The notes: a model not told the origin generated them from the letters alone. 64,000 bases of DNA from Cellulomonas sp. URHE0023 (GCF_000688475.1 NZ_JIAN01000005.1:1-64000); one strand, 5' to 3'. Positions 1 to 10,467 are shown, counted from the first letter of the stretch. Numbers and translations: made by a program.

Positions 1-1884
1 GGCGAGCAGCACGTTCGTCCAACCCTCCAGACCCGACGGGTCCGGACCCCGACCCAGGAACGTCTGGTAGTAGCCACCAGCGCGGATCGCCGCAGCCTCG
101 AAAGACCACCAGATCGAGTCCACCACCCAGGCCCGGCCCTTCGACGAGACCTGCGCCACCCACGACGCGACCTCAGCATCAGAGGCCCCCCGGTGCAGCA
201 TCGTCGTGTACAGCCGCTGGACATACCCCTGCCACGTCCCACCGGACGCCGTGAAGTACTCGTCCGAGTCGTAGAACCGCCGCTGCACGTCATCGACCGT
301 GCCGTACCCCGCACGGATCTGCTCCAACCACGCCTTCGCACCCGCAGGCTCCGGTGCACGACCCAGCACCTCGTTGTACGCCTTCGACACCCGCAACGCG
401 ATGTACTCATCGCTACGCGTCAACGCAGCCACCAACGCAGGCTGACCCGTCCCCGACAACAACGCCGCAGACCAACCCTGCAGACCCGTCGGATCCGGAC
501 CACGGCCCAACAGATCCATGTACATCGCCCGCACCACCGACTGAGCCTCCGCGTACTGCCGGCTGTCGTAGTTGTTGGTGGCCATGGACCGGATCTGCGG
601 AAGGACCGCGTATCCCCCGTTCCCGGGGCACGCGGTGTAGGCGACGTCCCGGTGCCCGAAGACCCGGGGAAGGGTCACCGTCTGGTTCTGGAAGCGGGAG
701 TTCTCCCCCACCCCGGTCGCGTACTGCATCGTCCCGCTCGGGTTCACGTTGTATGCCGAGAGCCGCCAGCCGATGATCCGCGCGACGGTGTCCACCGTGG
801 CGGGCGGCGGAGCCGCGTCGTACGTCCCGAGCATCGCGACGCCGACCGTTCCGGTGTTGAAGCCGCCCGCGTGCACCCCGATGACAGGTGAGTCGAGGCT
901 GTGCGCGCGCCCCTCGTAGAGGTTTCCCCACTTGTCGACGATGAAGTTGTAGCCGATGTCGCACCACCCGCGCCCATCGATGTGGTAGCGCTGGTCGTTG
1001 CGGATCTGCTGGGCCGCCTCCGCGACGGTGTTGTAGCTGTTGGATCCGGCTGTGTGGTGGACCGCAGCGCCGACGAGGCTGGAGGCGACGTCGGGCGTGC
1101 ACACCGGAGCGGCAGCACCCCATTGGTCACGCGTGATCACGGCCGGCGGCGCCCCGGCCGTCACGAGCGCAGCCGACGAGATCACCGGCTGCTCGTCCAC
1201 CGACGCCCGTGCCGACGCCGGAGTCGAGAAGACGGCGGACTGCACGGACGCCCGAGCCGCCCCGTTCAGCCGAGCCGAGTCGATCGAGGCCGACGGCTTC
1301 GGCCCGGCAGAGCCAGCGTCCTCGCCGGACCCGACCAGGACTACGTTCAGGTCCGACGACGGCGACGTCGGGGAGTCGGCACCGAACGACAGCTGCAGTG
1401 CGTCCGCGTCGCCGAACCACAGGGGGTGGGTCCCGCCCCGGGTCGATCGCTGCGCATCGGACGTTCCGGGATCGGGAGCCGACTCCTCGGTCTCCAGGGC
1501 CTGCCACGCACCCCACGAGCCATCGTCGTCCCGCCAACGGACCTCCGCGTCGAGCTGGTCGACCGCCGTGCCCGCGTCAGGCGCCCAGGTGATGCCGACG
1601 GTCTGATAGCCCTCGGCCTCGATCGTCTCGGTGACCACGCGGTCGCCGTCGACCTGGTCCGCAGTGAGGGCATCCTCGGGCACCGAGCTCGGTGCCTCCA
1701 CGACACCCTCGTCGGTCACCGTCGGGACCACCAGCGGGATCTCGTCGAAGGCGTCCTCACCATCCGGTGCGCCCGAGGGTTCGTCGGTAGCGACGGCGGT
1801 CGCTCGCGGTGGCCCCTCGGCAGACGGCAGCGCGGCGGGCAGGCCCACGGCGAGGACAACGGCGATCACGAGCTGCGGAAGCAT
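1..1884 (-). CDS. Secreted peptidoglycan-recognition amidase with C-terminal DUF4214 repeats (3' end beyond window)
   Basis: Predicted N-acetylmuramoyl-L-alanine amidase that would cut the lactyl-peptide bond of peptidoglycan outside the cell. The frame is open for 628 codons and runs off the left edge. ATG at 1884 is the only start, because an in-frame TGA lies about 18 codons upstream with no start codon between; AGGA sits 7 nt before it. Residues 1-22 are hydrophobic and look like a signal peptide with a weak positive N-region. Residues about 25-245 are an acidic, low-complexity region. A PGRP/amidase domain spans about 248-420, with the zinc motif VHHTAG near 275 and FGHRDVAYTACPG near 410, so His and Cys zinc ligands are kept and it should be active. 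From about 430 the protein carries DUF4214-type repeats with LGRGPDPTGLQGW and LGRGPDPSGLEGW signatures. It is divergent from the glycan genes at 2077, which fits a wall-associated role. The repeat count is unknown because of truncation. Confidence 0.85.
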   Translation of the reverse strand, partial: MLPQLVIAVVLAVGLPAALPSAEGPPRATAVATDEPSGAPDGEDAFDEIPLVVPTVTDEGVVEAPSSVPEDALTADQVDGDRVVTETIEAEGYQTVGITWAPDAGTAVDQLDAEVRWRDDDGSWGAWQALETEESAPDPGTSDAQRSTRGGTHPLWFGDADALQLSFGADSPTSPSSDLNVVLVGSGEDAGSAGPKPSASIDSARLNGAARASVQSAVFSTPASARASVDEQPVISSAALVTAGAPPAVITRDQWGAAAPVCTPDVASSLVGAAVHHTAGSNSYNTVAEAAQQIRNDQRYHIDGRGWCDIGYNFIVDKWGNLYEGRAHSLDSPVIGVHAGGFNTGTVGVAMLGTYDAAPPPATVDTVARIIGWRLSAYNVNPSGTMQYATGVGENSRFQNQTVTLPRVFGHRDVAYTACPGNGGYAVLPQIRSMATNNYDSRQYAEAQSVVRAMYMDLLGRGPDPTGLQGWSAALLSGTGQPALVAALTRSDEYIALRVSKAYNEVLGRAPEPAGAKAWLEQIRAGYGTVDDVQRRFYDSDEYFTASGGTWQGYVQRLYTTMLHRGASDAEVASWVAQVSSKGRAWVVDSIWWSFEAAAIRAGGYYQTFLGRGPDPSGLEGWTNVLLA

Positions 1885-1974
1885 AGGGGTGTCCTGACAT
1901 CGACGGCGCTGCGGTACTCGAGTGTTTGTCGATGCCGCTCATGGATCAAGCACCGCCACGCCCAACCGATGTGA

Positions 1975-3072
<1,098 letters not shown>

Positions 3073-3073
3073 C

Positions 3074-5389
3074 TTGACCAACGAGGCGGCGTCACAGGGA
3101 GGCTCGTCGACGGAGACCGAGGACGAGTCCCTCCCCCGTTCCCCCGCAGCCGAGGCCGGGCAGCACGAACAGAGTCAGTCGGCTGCGCCGGAGGTCGACC
3201 CGGAGGCGTCGGCGGCACCAACGTCCACCCGCGCCGGCCGGCTCGGACAGCGGACGGCCGCTGGTGCGGCAGCGGCATGGCCCTACGCGCTCGCCGCGGC
3301 GATCGCCTTCGCGGCCGCGCTCTGGACCTATCGCCCGTGGGCCTTCGGCTCGGCGATCGCGACCCCCTCGGGCGACTCCCTGGCATTCCACGCCTGGGTG
3401 CAGAACATCATCGAGTCAGGCTGGTACGAGCACGGCACGCGCCTCGCGGCGCCGTTCGCTCAGAACAGCCACTCGTACAGCGTCACGGACGAGCTCCTGT
3501 TCGGCCTCGTGGGCAAGGTGCTCGTCCCGCTGACCGGCAGTGCCGGTGCGGCAGTGACCTGGTTGCTGATCCTGTCCTTCCCCGCCGCAGCGGCGCTCGC
3601 CGTCGTCGCCGCCCGCACTCTGAGCGTGAGCAGGGCGGCGAGCGTCCTCGTCGGAGTCGCGTTCGCCCTGCTCCCTGACCACTTCCTGCGGGGCACCGGG
3701 CACTTCTCGCTGGCACAGTCCTGGGTCGTGCCGCTCGGCGTGATCGCGGCCACGTCGCTCGTGCACCCGTTCCAAGGGATGCGTCGTCGGCGCTATGTCA
3801 TCGAGGGCGCCGTCCTGCTCGGCTGTGCGTCCATCTCGCTCGTCAACGCCTACTACGCGGTGTTCGCGGGCCTGCTCGTGGTCGGCGCCGCCCTGGGGGC
3901 GTGGCGAAAGTTCGGTCTGCGTCGCGCCATCGCGCCGGCGGCGCTGCGTGCTGCGGCACTGGGCACCCCGCTCGTCGTCGCCATGTGGCTGGACAAGCTC
4001 TACCTGCCGTCGCCCCTCGGCTACCCGTCGATCGCACTGTCGCGGTCGGCCGCCGACGCCGACGTCTACTCCGGCAAGCTCCTGGCGTTCCTGCTGCCTG
4101 CGGCGCAGCACCGCAGTGGGCTCTTCCGCAGCATCCGCAACAGCTACGACTCGACGTTCCCGAACCCTGCCGAGCAGCCGGCTCTGGGCGCCGTCGCTAC
4201 CGTGGCATTCCTTGCGCTCATGGTCTGGGCGGTGCTCGTGTACTGGCGCCCGCGCGCCGCCGAGACCTCCCCGGTCGTCGCAACCCTCGCGGCGCTGACC
4301 TGGGTGGCGATCATCTGCTACACCGTCGGTAGCATCGGCGAGCTGTGGGCGTTCGTCCTGAACGGGGGCGGCCTTCGGGCGTGGAGCCGGATGCACATCT
4401 ACATCGCCCTTCTCGCACTGCTCGCGGCGGGTGTCACGCTGGACAAGATCCGCCGGCGCTGGGTTCTGTGGTCGACGGTCGCCGCGCTCACGCTGGTCGC
4501 CGTCGTCGACCAGACGAGTCCGTGGTACCGACCTGACCCGGGTGTGGCCGTGGCGACCGAGAAGGACGTCACCGACTTCACGTCGCAGATCCAGGACGAC
4601 ATGCCGTCCCAGTCGCTGATCTACCAGTACCCCGACGTCTCGTTCCCCTTGTCGTTGACCGACACGGCGCCAGCGTCGGCGTACGACGGCTTCCTGCCGT
4701 ACCTGTACTCCGACGGTCTGCGCTGGTCCTACGGTGGCCTGCAGGGCGATCCCAAGTCGGACTGGCAGACAAGCCTCGGGCAACGGCCCTTCGCACAGCA
4801 GGTCCCGCTTGTGCAGGCCGCCGGATTCACGGGCCTCGTGATCGACACCACGGCGCTCACGAACAATCCGGTGGCTCTCGCCACCGCCCGTACGGTGCTG
4901 GGTAGGCCGGACGTGACCAGCGGCAGCGGCCGATGGGAGTTCTACCGCCTCGACAGCACGGATCCGACCTGCATCGCCGGGACCGACGACCTCTCGGACG
5001 TCGCTCTGGCACCGCCGATCCTCTACCCCGGGGTCGGGACACACCCGACCGGCAACGTGCTGATCAATGACCAGCCTGGTCCCGGAACCCTGCGCATCCT
5101 GACGCTTCGCCCGGGTGGATGGGCCCACGCCGACACCACGTTCACCATCGAGGTTCCGACGTCAGGACTACGGGTGACATGGCCGGACGGCGCCCAGGTG
5201 GAGCTTGCACCCGGGGTCCAGGAGGTCCGCTGGTCCGGCGCGCTCACCGAGACCGAGTCGGTCGTCGGCATCGAGCGTCTCGACGGCAGCGCGACCCCGT
5301 TCAAGATGTACGGCTTCTCGGCCGAGCCGGGTCTGGGCGCCGCCGCCCAGACCTGCCTCGCGGCGCGCTCGGCTGCGGCGGCTCCGTAG
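3074..5389 (+). CDS. Polytopic membrane protein, GT-C glycosyltransferase-like
   Basis: 771 residues if the TTG at 3074, 1 nt after rfbB, is used; no better start is visible before the first membrane helix. Residues 1-65 are hydrophilic, acidic and Ser/Ala/Glu-rich. They are followed by about ten hydrophobic segments between residues 70 and 500 and a C-terminal, probably extracytoplasmic, domain of about 270 residues. An acidic GDS motif follows the first helix, as in many GT-C enzymes that use lipid-linked sugar donors. The architecture and its place between rfbB and other glycan genes suggest transfer of a polyprenyl-linked sugar outside the membrane. I cannot assign a family with certainty: it could equally be a polymerase or an uncharacterised membrane protein of the cluster. 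Confidence 0.6.
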   Translation: MTNEAASQGGSSTETEDESLPRSPAAEAGQHEQSQSAAPEVDPEASAAPTSTRAGRLGQRTAAGAAAAWPYALAAAIAFAAALWTYRPWAFGSAIATPSGDSLAFHAWVQNIIESGWYEHGTRLAAPFAQNSHSYSVTDELLFGLVGKVLVPLTGSAGAAVTWLLILSFPAAAALAVVAARTLSVSRAASVLVGVAFALLPDHFLRGTGHFSLAQSWVVPLGVIAATSLVHPFQGMRRRRYVIEGAVLLGCASISLVNAYYAVFAGLLVVGAALGAWRKFGLRRAIAPAALRAAALGTPLVVAMWLDKLYLPSPLGYPSIALSRSAADADVYSGKLLAFLLPAAQHRSGLFRSIRNSYDSTFPNPAEQPALGAVATVAFLALMVWAVLVYWRPRAAETSPVVATLAALTWVAIICYTVGSIGELWAFVLNGGGLRAWSRMHIYIALLALLAAGVTLDKIRRRWVLWSTVAALTLVAVVDQTSPWYRPDPGVAVATEKDVTDFTSQIQDDMPSQSLIYQYPDVSFPLSLTDTAPASAYDGFLPYLYSDGLRWSYGGLQGDPKSDWQTSLGQRPFAQQVPLVQAAGFTGLVIDTTALTNNPVALATARTVLGRPDVTSGSGRWEFYRLDSTDPTCIAGTDDLSDVALAPPILYPGVGTHPTGNVLINDQPGPGTLRILTLRPGGWAHADTTFTIEVPTSGLRVTWPDGAQVELAPGVQEVRWSGALTETESVVGIERLDGSATPFKMYGFSAEPGLGAAAQTCLAARSAAAAP

Positions 5390-5412
5390 CGCCGCCGGAC
5401 AGCGCTACGCCA

Positions 5413-6603
5413 TCACGCAGCAACGACCTCGTCGAGCTGCCGCACGACGTGATCGGCGATCTCGAGCGCCGATGTCGCCGCGGGCGACGGCGCGTTGATG
5501 ACGTGCACCTGGTGCGGTGCGGAACGCACCAGGAAGTCGTCGACGAGCTGACCATCAGCCCGAAGTGCCTGAGCTCGAACCCCTGCGGGCGCCGGCACCA
5601 AGTCCTTTGCGGTGATTCCCGGGACGAGGCGTGCCAGGCTGCGCGCGAAGGCCGCGCGGGACAGCGACCGGACGACCTCGCGAGCGCCCGGCACGATGTT
5701 CCGGACGCCGAGCCGCCACGTTCCCGGCCACGACAGTGCGTCGGCGACGTCCGCTGCCCGGAAATCCGTCCAGGTATACCCCTCACGGGCCAGCGCGAGA
5801 ACCGCGTTGGGGCCGGCGTGGACCTCGCCGGTGACCGACCTGGTCAGGTGCACGCCCAGGAACGGGAACCGTGGGTCTGGAACGGGATAGATGAGGCCCC
5901 TCACGAGCGACCGACGCTCCGGCACCAGCTCGAAATACTCGCCACGGAAGGGCACGATGCGGGCGCCCGGGTCCACGCTGCACGCCGCCGCGATGCGATC
6001 GGCGTGGAGCCCGGCGCAGTTCACCAGCGCGTCGACCGTCAGTCGCCCTGACGACGTCTCCACGACGATCGACCCGTGCTCGGTCCGTGCGGAGTCGAAG
6101 GACTCCCCCAGCCGCAGCTCGGCGCCGGCAGCCAGCAGGTCCGCGACCATGGCCTCGCACACTCCGGGATAGTCCACGATCCCGGTGCTCTCGACACGGA
6201 GCGCCGCGACACAGCTGACCTCGGGCTCGGACTCGCGCGCCTCGGTCGCGGAGATCAGCCGCGCGGGAACGCCGTTCGCGGTCGCGCGTTCCGCCAGGAC
6301 GTGCAGCCTCGCGATCTCTGACTCGTCGGTGGCGACGACGAGCTTGCCGCAGGTCTCGACCGCGACCCCGCGCTCCTGGGCGTACCGCGTCATGGACCGT
6401 GCACCCGCGACGCTCATCCGCGCCTTGGCGCTGCCGGGTGGGTAGTACAGGCCCGAATGGATCACCCCAGAGTTGCGGCCCGTCTGGTGCTGGGCGATCC
6501 GCGGCTCCTTCTCGAGCACGATGACGTCGTCGCCGCGCCCGGCGAGCTGCCGCGCCACGGCGAGGCCGACGATCCCAGAGCCCACCACAACGATCCGAGC
6601 CAT
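5413..6603 (-). CDS. lhgO: FAD-dependent L-2-hydroxyglutarate oxidase-like protein
   Basis: Member of the DAO-fold flavoprotein family that includes LhgO/YgaF, which oxidises L-2-hydroxyglutarate to 2-oxoglutarate. The 396-residue protein opens with a dinucleotide-binding VVVGSGIVGLAVARQL and an acidic end of strand 2 (VLEKE), then the family signature HQTGRNSGVIHSGLYYPPGS. The ATG at 6603 follows GGGAG at a good distance; a longer frame upstream lacks a ribosome site. It lies 72 nt downstream of the UPF0104 gene on the same strand. LhgO-like genes do occur in polysaccharide loci, where their role is unclear. It may oxidise a 2-hydroxy acid released as a by-product of sugar biosynthesis, or act on a sugar acid. 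Family assignment is firm; the substrate is inferred. Confidence 0.75.
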   Translation of the reverse strand: MARIVVVGSGIVGLAVARQLAGRGDDVIVLEKEPRIAQHQTGRNSGVIHSGLYYPPGSAKARMSVAGARSMTRYAQERGVAVETCGKLVVATDESEIARLHVLAERATANGVPARLISATEARESEPEVSCVAALRVESTGIVDYPGVCEAMVADLLAAGAELRLGESFDSARTEHGSIVVETSSGRLTVDALVNCAGLHADRIAAACSVDPGARIVPFRGEYFELVPERRSLVRGLIYPVPDPRFPFLGVHLTRSVTGEVHAGPNAVLALAREGYTWTDFRAADVADALSWPGTWRLGVRNIVPGAREVVRSLSRAAFARSLARLVPGITAKDLVPAPAGVRAQALRADGQLVDDFLVRSAPHQVHVINAPSPAATSALEIADHVVRQLDEVVAA

Positions 6604-6675
6604 TCGCTCCCTGCCGCCTTCCGTCCTTGGATCCGTGAGCACGCGCCCACGCCCTGCGCTCCGCACGTTCCCCGA

Positions 6676-7740
6676 CTACACCTCGATGCCGGGATCTCCG
6701 ACGTAGGGGCCCTCGCGTCGCCGTGCGACCGCGGCCAGCGCCGCAGCACCGCCGGCCATCAGAAGGTCGGCGAGCGTGAACAAGACACGGGAGACGGCCG
6801 CGTAGGCGATCGCAGCACCGACCCCCACCAGCGGGGTGAGGACCGTGACGATCACCAGCTCACGCACTCCTGCACCCGACGGGAGGAGGATCGCGAACAA
6901 CCCGGCGACCATGGCGATGCCCATGCTGCCGATGAAGAGGAGCAGCTGACGGCGACCGAGGTCGGCGTCGCTGCCGACGAGCAGCCAGAGCTGGACGCCG
7001 TAGCAGCAGTACGAACCGAGCGCCCAGGCGAGCGAGTGGAGCACCGTGCGCCGACGCACCGGGTGGGTCGGCCGAGGGCGACGCAGGAGCTTGAAGCCGA
7101 AGTTCGCGACGGCCGTCAGGACCTTGGGGTGCAGGCAGACGAGGCCGAACGGCAAGAGGACATACAGCCACCGGACCCAGGCGAGGCTGGGATCCTCGCT
7201 GACGAGCTGCGGCAGGGCGAGCGCGCCCACGATCAGTGCTCCGACGACAGCGACCATCAGCGAGAACACCGTCGCTGTGAACACCCGCGTCCGCGCGAGT
7301 CCGGCCCGGCGACCCAGCTCGAGCTGCAGGACATACGCCCACACCGATCCGGGCAGGTACTTGCCGAGCTGCCCGACCAGGAAGATCTGCCCTCCTCGGC
7401 GGATCCCGATCGGCGTGCCCAGATCGTCGACGAACACCTGCCAGCTCAATGTCCCGCACCCGATGCCGACGGCGACCAGCGCCGTGGCACCGACCACTGT
7501 GGTCCACGACATGTGCGAGATCGCGCGCTGGACCTCGGCCCAGTTGTGGAACAGGGTCCAGCTCGCGGCGGCGATGACCAGAGCCAGCAGCACGACCCTG
7601 GCGATCGCGATCACCCTCGGACTGAGCCGGGGTTTCGCCGCGACGGGCGGTGGGTCGACCACGAGGGCGTCCTTACCCGAACGAGCGGGGTCGTTGCCAA
7701 GGTCTGGCTGCAGCGTGCTGTCGTCCATGTGCCCTTTCAT
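6676..7740 (-). CDS. UPF0104 / lysylphosphatidylglycerol synthase TM-region flippase-like protein
   Basis: Integral membrane protein of 354 residues with about eight predicted helices after a 45-residue hydrophilic N-terminus. It shows the hallmarks of the LPG_synthase_TM (UPF0104, AglD-like) family: LGKYLPGSVW near residue 125 and LLPSGAGVRE near residue 285. Relatives are flippase-like or dolichol-linked sugar-handling proteins; none of the cytosolic aminoacyl-transferase domain of MprF is present. In this locus it is a candidate for moving a polyprenyl-linked glycan, or for modifying it. An in-frame ATG four codons in is an alternative start. It heads a two-gene minus-strand unit with the lhgO-like gene. 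Confidence 0.75.
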   Translation of the reverse strand: MKGHMDDSTLQPDLGNDPARSGKDALVVDPPPVAAKPRLSPRVIAIARVVLLALVIAAASWTLFHNWAEVQRAISHMSWTTVVGATALVAVGIGCGTLSWQVFVDDLGTPIGIRRGGQIFLVGQLGKYLPGSVWAYVLQLELGRRAGLARTRVFTATVFSLMVAVVGALIVGALALPQLVSEDPSLAWVRWLYVLLPFGLVCLHPKVLTAVANFGFKLLRRPRPTHPVRRRTVLHSLAWALGSYCCYGVQLWLLVGSDADLGRRQLLLFIGSMGIAMVAGLFAILLPSGAGVRELVIVTVLTPLVGVGAAIAYAAVSRVLFTLADLLMAGGAAALAAVARRREGPYVGDPGIEV

Positions 7741-7778
7741 CGGCGCCCGCCATCACTCGACCTGCCCCAGAACGGAGG

Positions 7779-7810
7779 GTGACAGGGACGTCGGCGGAGC
7801 CCGATATGAT
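7779..7810 (+). promoter_or_regulatory. Candidate promoter of the DegT/Gfo operon
   Basis: The -10 box TATGAT (7805-7810) is preceded by GTGACA (7779-7784) with a 20-nt spacer, longer than ideal. It lies in the 167-nt divergent gap and would give a leader of about 90 nt before the ATG at 7908. Confidence 0.38.
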
Positions 7811-7907
7811 TGACGCCGCCCAACATCGTAGTAGACGCGACGCGTCCCCCGGCCCACGAGCGCGTGGCTGGCGCGCCGCCGATGCGCCCGAGAGAACCGA
7901 GGCCCGC

Positions 7908-9008
7908 ATGATCCCGATCTCCCAGCTCCGTCTTGGCACGGCGGTCGAGGACAAGGTGCTGCAGGTCATCCGCTCCGGCATCATCGCCCAGGGACCAGTC
8001 GTCGCCGAGCTCGAGCGCGGGTTCGCGGACATCGTCGGTACCGAGCACGCGATCGCGGTCAACAACGGGACGACTGCTCTCGTCGCGGCGCTCGAGGTGC
8101 TCGACCTGCAGCCGGGCGACGAGGTCATCACGAGCCCGTTCACCTTCGTCGCGACACTGAACGCGATCATCGAGGCCGGTGCTGTCGTTCGCTTCGGCGA
8201 CATCTCGACCGCGGACTACAACCTCGACGCAGCCTCGGTGGCGCAGCTCGTCGGTCCACGGACCCGAGCAGTGCTCCCCGTCCACCTCTACGGCCAGACA
8301 GCAGACATGGCCGCTTTCAGCGACCTGACGACGAGCCACGGGCTCGCCCTCGTGGAGGACGCCGCGCAGGCCCTCGGCGCGTCGTTCGAGGGCAAGGGCG
8401 CCGGCTCGTTCGGAACCGGTTGCTTCTCGCTGTACGCGACGAAGAACCTGACCAGCGGTGAGGGCGGCATCATCACCACGAACGACGCCGCCACGGCAGA
8501 CAAGCTGCGTGTGCTGCGCAACCAGGGGATGCGCCAGCGCTACCAGTACGAGATCCCCGGTCACAACTACCGGATGACCGACCTTCAGGCTGCCGTCGCT
8601 GTCCCGCAGCTGGTGACGTACCCGGAGCAGGTCAAGGCGCGAGCCGTCAACGCGGCACTGCTCTCCCACCTCCTCAGCGACATTCCAGGGCTCGTGCTCC
8701 CGTCGGCGTTGCCGGGACGTGAGCACGTGTGGCACCAGTACACGGTGCTCCTTCCGGCTGATCGCGCCGCGGACCGGGAAGCGATCGTCGAGGAGCTCGC
8801 CCAGCGTGGCGTGGGCTCGGGTATGTACTACCCGCGGCCGGTGTACGACTACGCCTGCTACCGCGAGCACCCGCTGGTCGTCCTGCCGAGCTCGCCCGTG
8901 GCCGAGGACGTCGCGGCCCGCTGCTTGTCGTTGCCGGTGCACCCCGGACTGTCCGAGGAAGACGTCACCACGGTCGCGACGGCTCTGCGCGCCGTCCTCG
9001 CCCGATGA
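7908..9008 (+). CDS. DegT/DnrJ/EryC1/StrS aminotransferase (nucleotide-sugar)
   Basis: PLP-dependent sugar aminotransferase, 366 residues, that would convert a keto nucleotide sugar to the amino sugar using glutamate. The internal-aldimine lysine is present in FSLYATKNLTSGEGG, and the PLP-binding VEDAAQALGA segment is intact. The ATG at 7908 fits the family N-terminus (MIPISQLRLG...). Its stop overlaps the start of the Gfo/Idh/MocA dehydrogenase as ATGA, so the two are translationally coupled. That pairing resembles GnnA/GnnB and WlbA/WlbE, in which the dehydrogenase makes a 3-keto UDP-sugar and the aminotransferase makes the 3-amino sugar. Substrate and position of amination are inferred from this pairing only. 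Confidence 0.85.
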   Translation: MIPISQLRLGTAVEDKVLQVIRSGIIAQGPVVAELERGFADIVGTEHAIAVNNGTTALVAALEVLDLQPGDEVITSPFTFVATLNAIIEAGAVVRFGDISTADYNLDAASVAQLVGPRTRAVLPVHLYGQTADMAAFSDLTTSHGLALVEDAAQALGASFEGKGAGSFGTGCFSLYATKNLTSGEGGIITTNDAATADKLRVLRNQGMRQRYQYEIPGHNYRMTDLQAAVAVPQLVTYPEQVKARAVNAALLSHLLSDIPGLVLPSALPGREHVWHQYTVLLPADRAADREAIVEELAQRGVGSGMYYPRPVYDYACYREHPLVVLPSSPVAEDVAARCLSLPVHPGLSEEDVTTVATALRAVLAR

Positions 9009-9970
9009 CGCGCCCGAACGTCGCACTCATCGGCGCGGGGTCGATGGGCACGAATCACGCCCGGGTGATCGCGGGTTCCGACCGTGCCGAGCTCACCTGG
9101 GTCGTCGACCCCCGACGTGAGGTGGGCGAGCCCCTCGCCGAGCGGTTCGGCGCTCGCTGGGCTCCCGACCTGGCCGGCACCGTCGGTACCACCGCGGTCG
9201 TGATCGCGGCAGCGACGGAGTGGCACCACCACCTCGCGACCGAGACGCTCCAGGAGGGCCTTCCGCTCTTGGTCGAGAAGCCCATGTGCCCGTCGCTCGA
9301 GGACACCGAGGAGATCATCCGGCTCAGCCAGAGCGTCGGTGCGCCCCTGATGTGCGGCTTCCTCGAGCGGTACAACCCGGCGTTCCTGGTCGCACGCGGC
9401 ATGCTGTCCGAGCCTCGCTACGTCCGCGCGGAGCGACACTCCCCGTACGCCCCGCGCATCCGGACCGGCGTCGCGTGGGACCTCCTCGTCCACGACGTCG
9501 ACCTGATCGCACAACTGTTCGGCGGGGCAGACCCGGACAGCCTCGCCGTCGAGGTGGGGCAGTACCACCCGCTCTCGAGCCCTGGCGCGGAAGACGTCAT
9601 CGAAACGAGCCTGCGGTTCGCCGACGGCGGCATCGCCTCGGCCTCCGCGTCTCGGATCAGCCAGCAGAAGGTGCGCAAGCTCGTCATCCACGAGCTCGAC
9701 CGCACGATCGAGGTCGACATGCTGCGCCGCGGGGTGACCTCGTACCGGCACGCCGTGGTCAAGGCGAACGACGAAGGCTCGACCTACCGCCAGGCGACGG
9801 AGATCGAGATCCCCGAGGTGATCGGCAAGGAGCCGCTGGTTTCACAGTTCGACCGGTTCGTCGACCTCATCGAGGGCAGGATCGACGCGGACGAGGAGCG
9901 CGCTTCGGCGCTACCTGCGCACCGGATCGTCGAGCGGGCGCTGGCAGCCTCTAGCGCAGCCGCGATCTGA
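9005..9970 (+). CDS. Gfo/Idh/MocA-family sugar dehydrogenase (UDP-GlcNAc 3-dehydrogenase-like)
   Basis: NAD(P)-dependent oxidoreductase of 321 residues. It has the N-terminal dinucleotide fold (ALIGAGSMGTNHAR), the family signature VEKP near residue 93, and CGFLERYNPAF, which resembles the GHIERFNPA segment of GnnA-type UDP-N-acetylglucosamine 3-dehydrogenases. WDLLVHDVDL near residue 160 holds the Asp/His pair typical of the active site. It is coupled by ATGA overlap to the upstream DegT aminotransferase. Likely role: oxidise C3 of a UDP-N-acetyl sugar before transamination. WlbA-type oxidation of a uronic acid derivative is the main alternative. The next gene is convergent, 26 nt away, with no obvious hairpin. 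Confidence 0.78.
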   Translation: MTRPNVALIGAGSMGTNHARVIAGSDRAELTWVVDPRREVGEPLAERFGARWAPDLAGTVGTTAVVIAAATEWHHHLATETLQEGLPLLVEKPMCPSLEDTEEIIRLSQSVGAPLMCGFLERYNPAFLVARGMLSEPRYVRAERHSPYAPRIRTGVAWDLLVHDVDLIAQLFGGADPDSLAVEVGQYHPLSSPGAEDVIETSLRFADGGIASASASRISQQKVRKLVIHELDRTIEVDMLRRGVTSYRHAVVKANDEGSTYRQATEIEIPEVIGKEPLVSQFDRFVDLIEGRIDADEERASALPAHRIVERALAASSAAAI

Positions 9971-9996
9971 CGCGCTGCCGACGACGTTCAGTCCGT

Positions 9997-10467
9997 TCAG
10001 GGCTGGACCGGCGGAAAGCTGGCTCGGCCGTCCTCGTCGAACACGACGTCGGCGACCGCCCGCGCGGGCACGCCCGCGACCACGGTCCGAGGAGCGACGT
10101 CGGTGGTGACCACGGCCCCGGCGCCCACGACCGCCTCGTCGCCGATCGTGACACCCATGTTCACGACTGCATTGGCACCGATGAACACGCGGTCGCCGAT
10201 GGAGACAGGTTTGCGCTCGACCTCGGTGAACCGGCGGCCGGAGACGCAGCGGCGAACGCTCGAGTGCGTGTAGATGTGGACGCCCGAGCTGATGTCGCAG
10301 CCCTCGCCGATCGTCAAGCCCCCAGAACCGTCGACGACCGTGAACGCCCCGATCCACGTGCCGGCGCCGATCTGCGGGGTGCCGACGACCCAGGCGAGCT
10401 CGTTGTACGGGTTGGCCGGAAGCGACCCGGCCGACCTGACCGACGCCACCGGCAAGGGCTCGGTCAT
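9997..10467 (-). CDS. Hexapeptide-repeat acyltransferase (LbH fold)
   Basis: Short (156-residue) left-handed beta-helix protein with repeated [LIV]GxxxxI hexapeptides: IGAGTWIGAF, IGEGCDISSG, IGDRVFIGANAVV and IGDEAVVGAGAVV, ending in the usual VVAGVPARAV exit loop. A His-containing insertion (IYTHSSVRRCVSGRR) lies where catalytic His occurs in acetyl-CoA sugar acyltransferases. The ATG overlaps the stop of the upstream epimerase gene (ATGA). It probably O- or N-acetylates a sugar of this locus; donor and acceptor cannot be read from sequence. Confidence 0.82.
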   Translation of the reverse strand: MTEPLPVASVRSAGSLPANPYNELAWVVGTPQIGAGTWIGAFTVVDGSGGLTIGEGCDISSGVHIYTHSSVRRCVSGRRFTEVERKPVSIGDRVFIGANAVVNMGVTIGDEAVVGAGAVVTTDVAPRTVVAGVPARAVADVVFDEDGRASFPPVQP

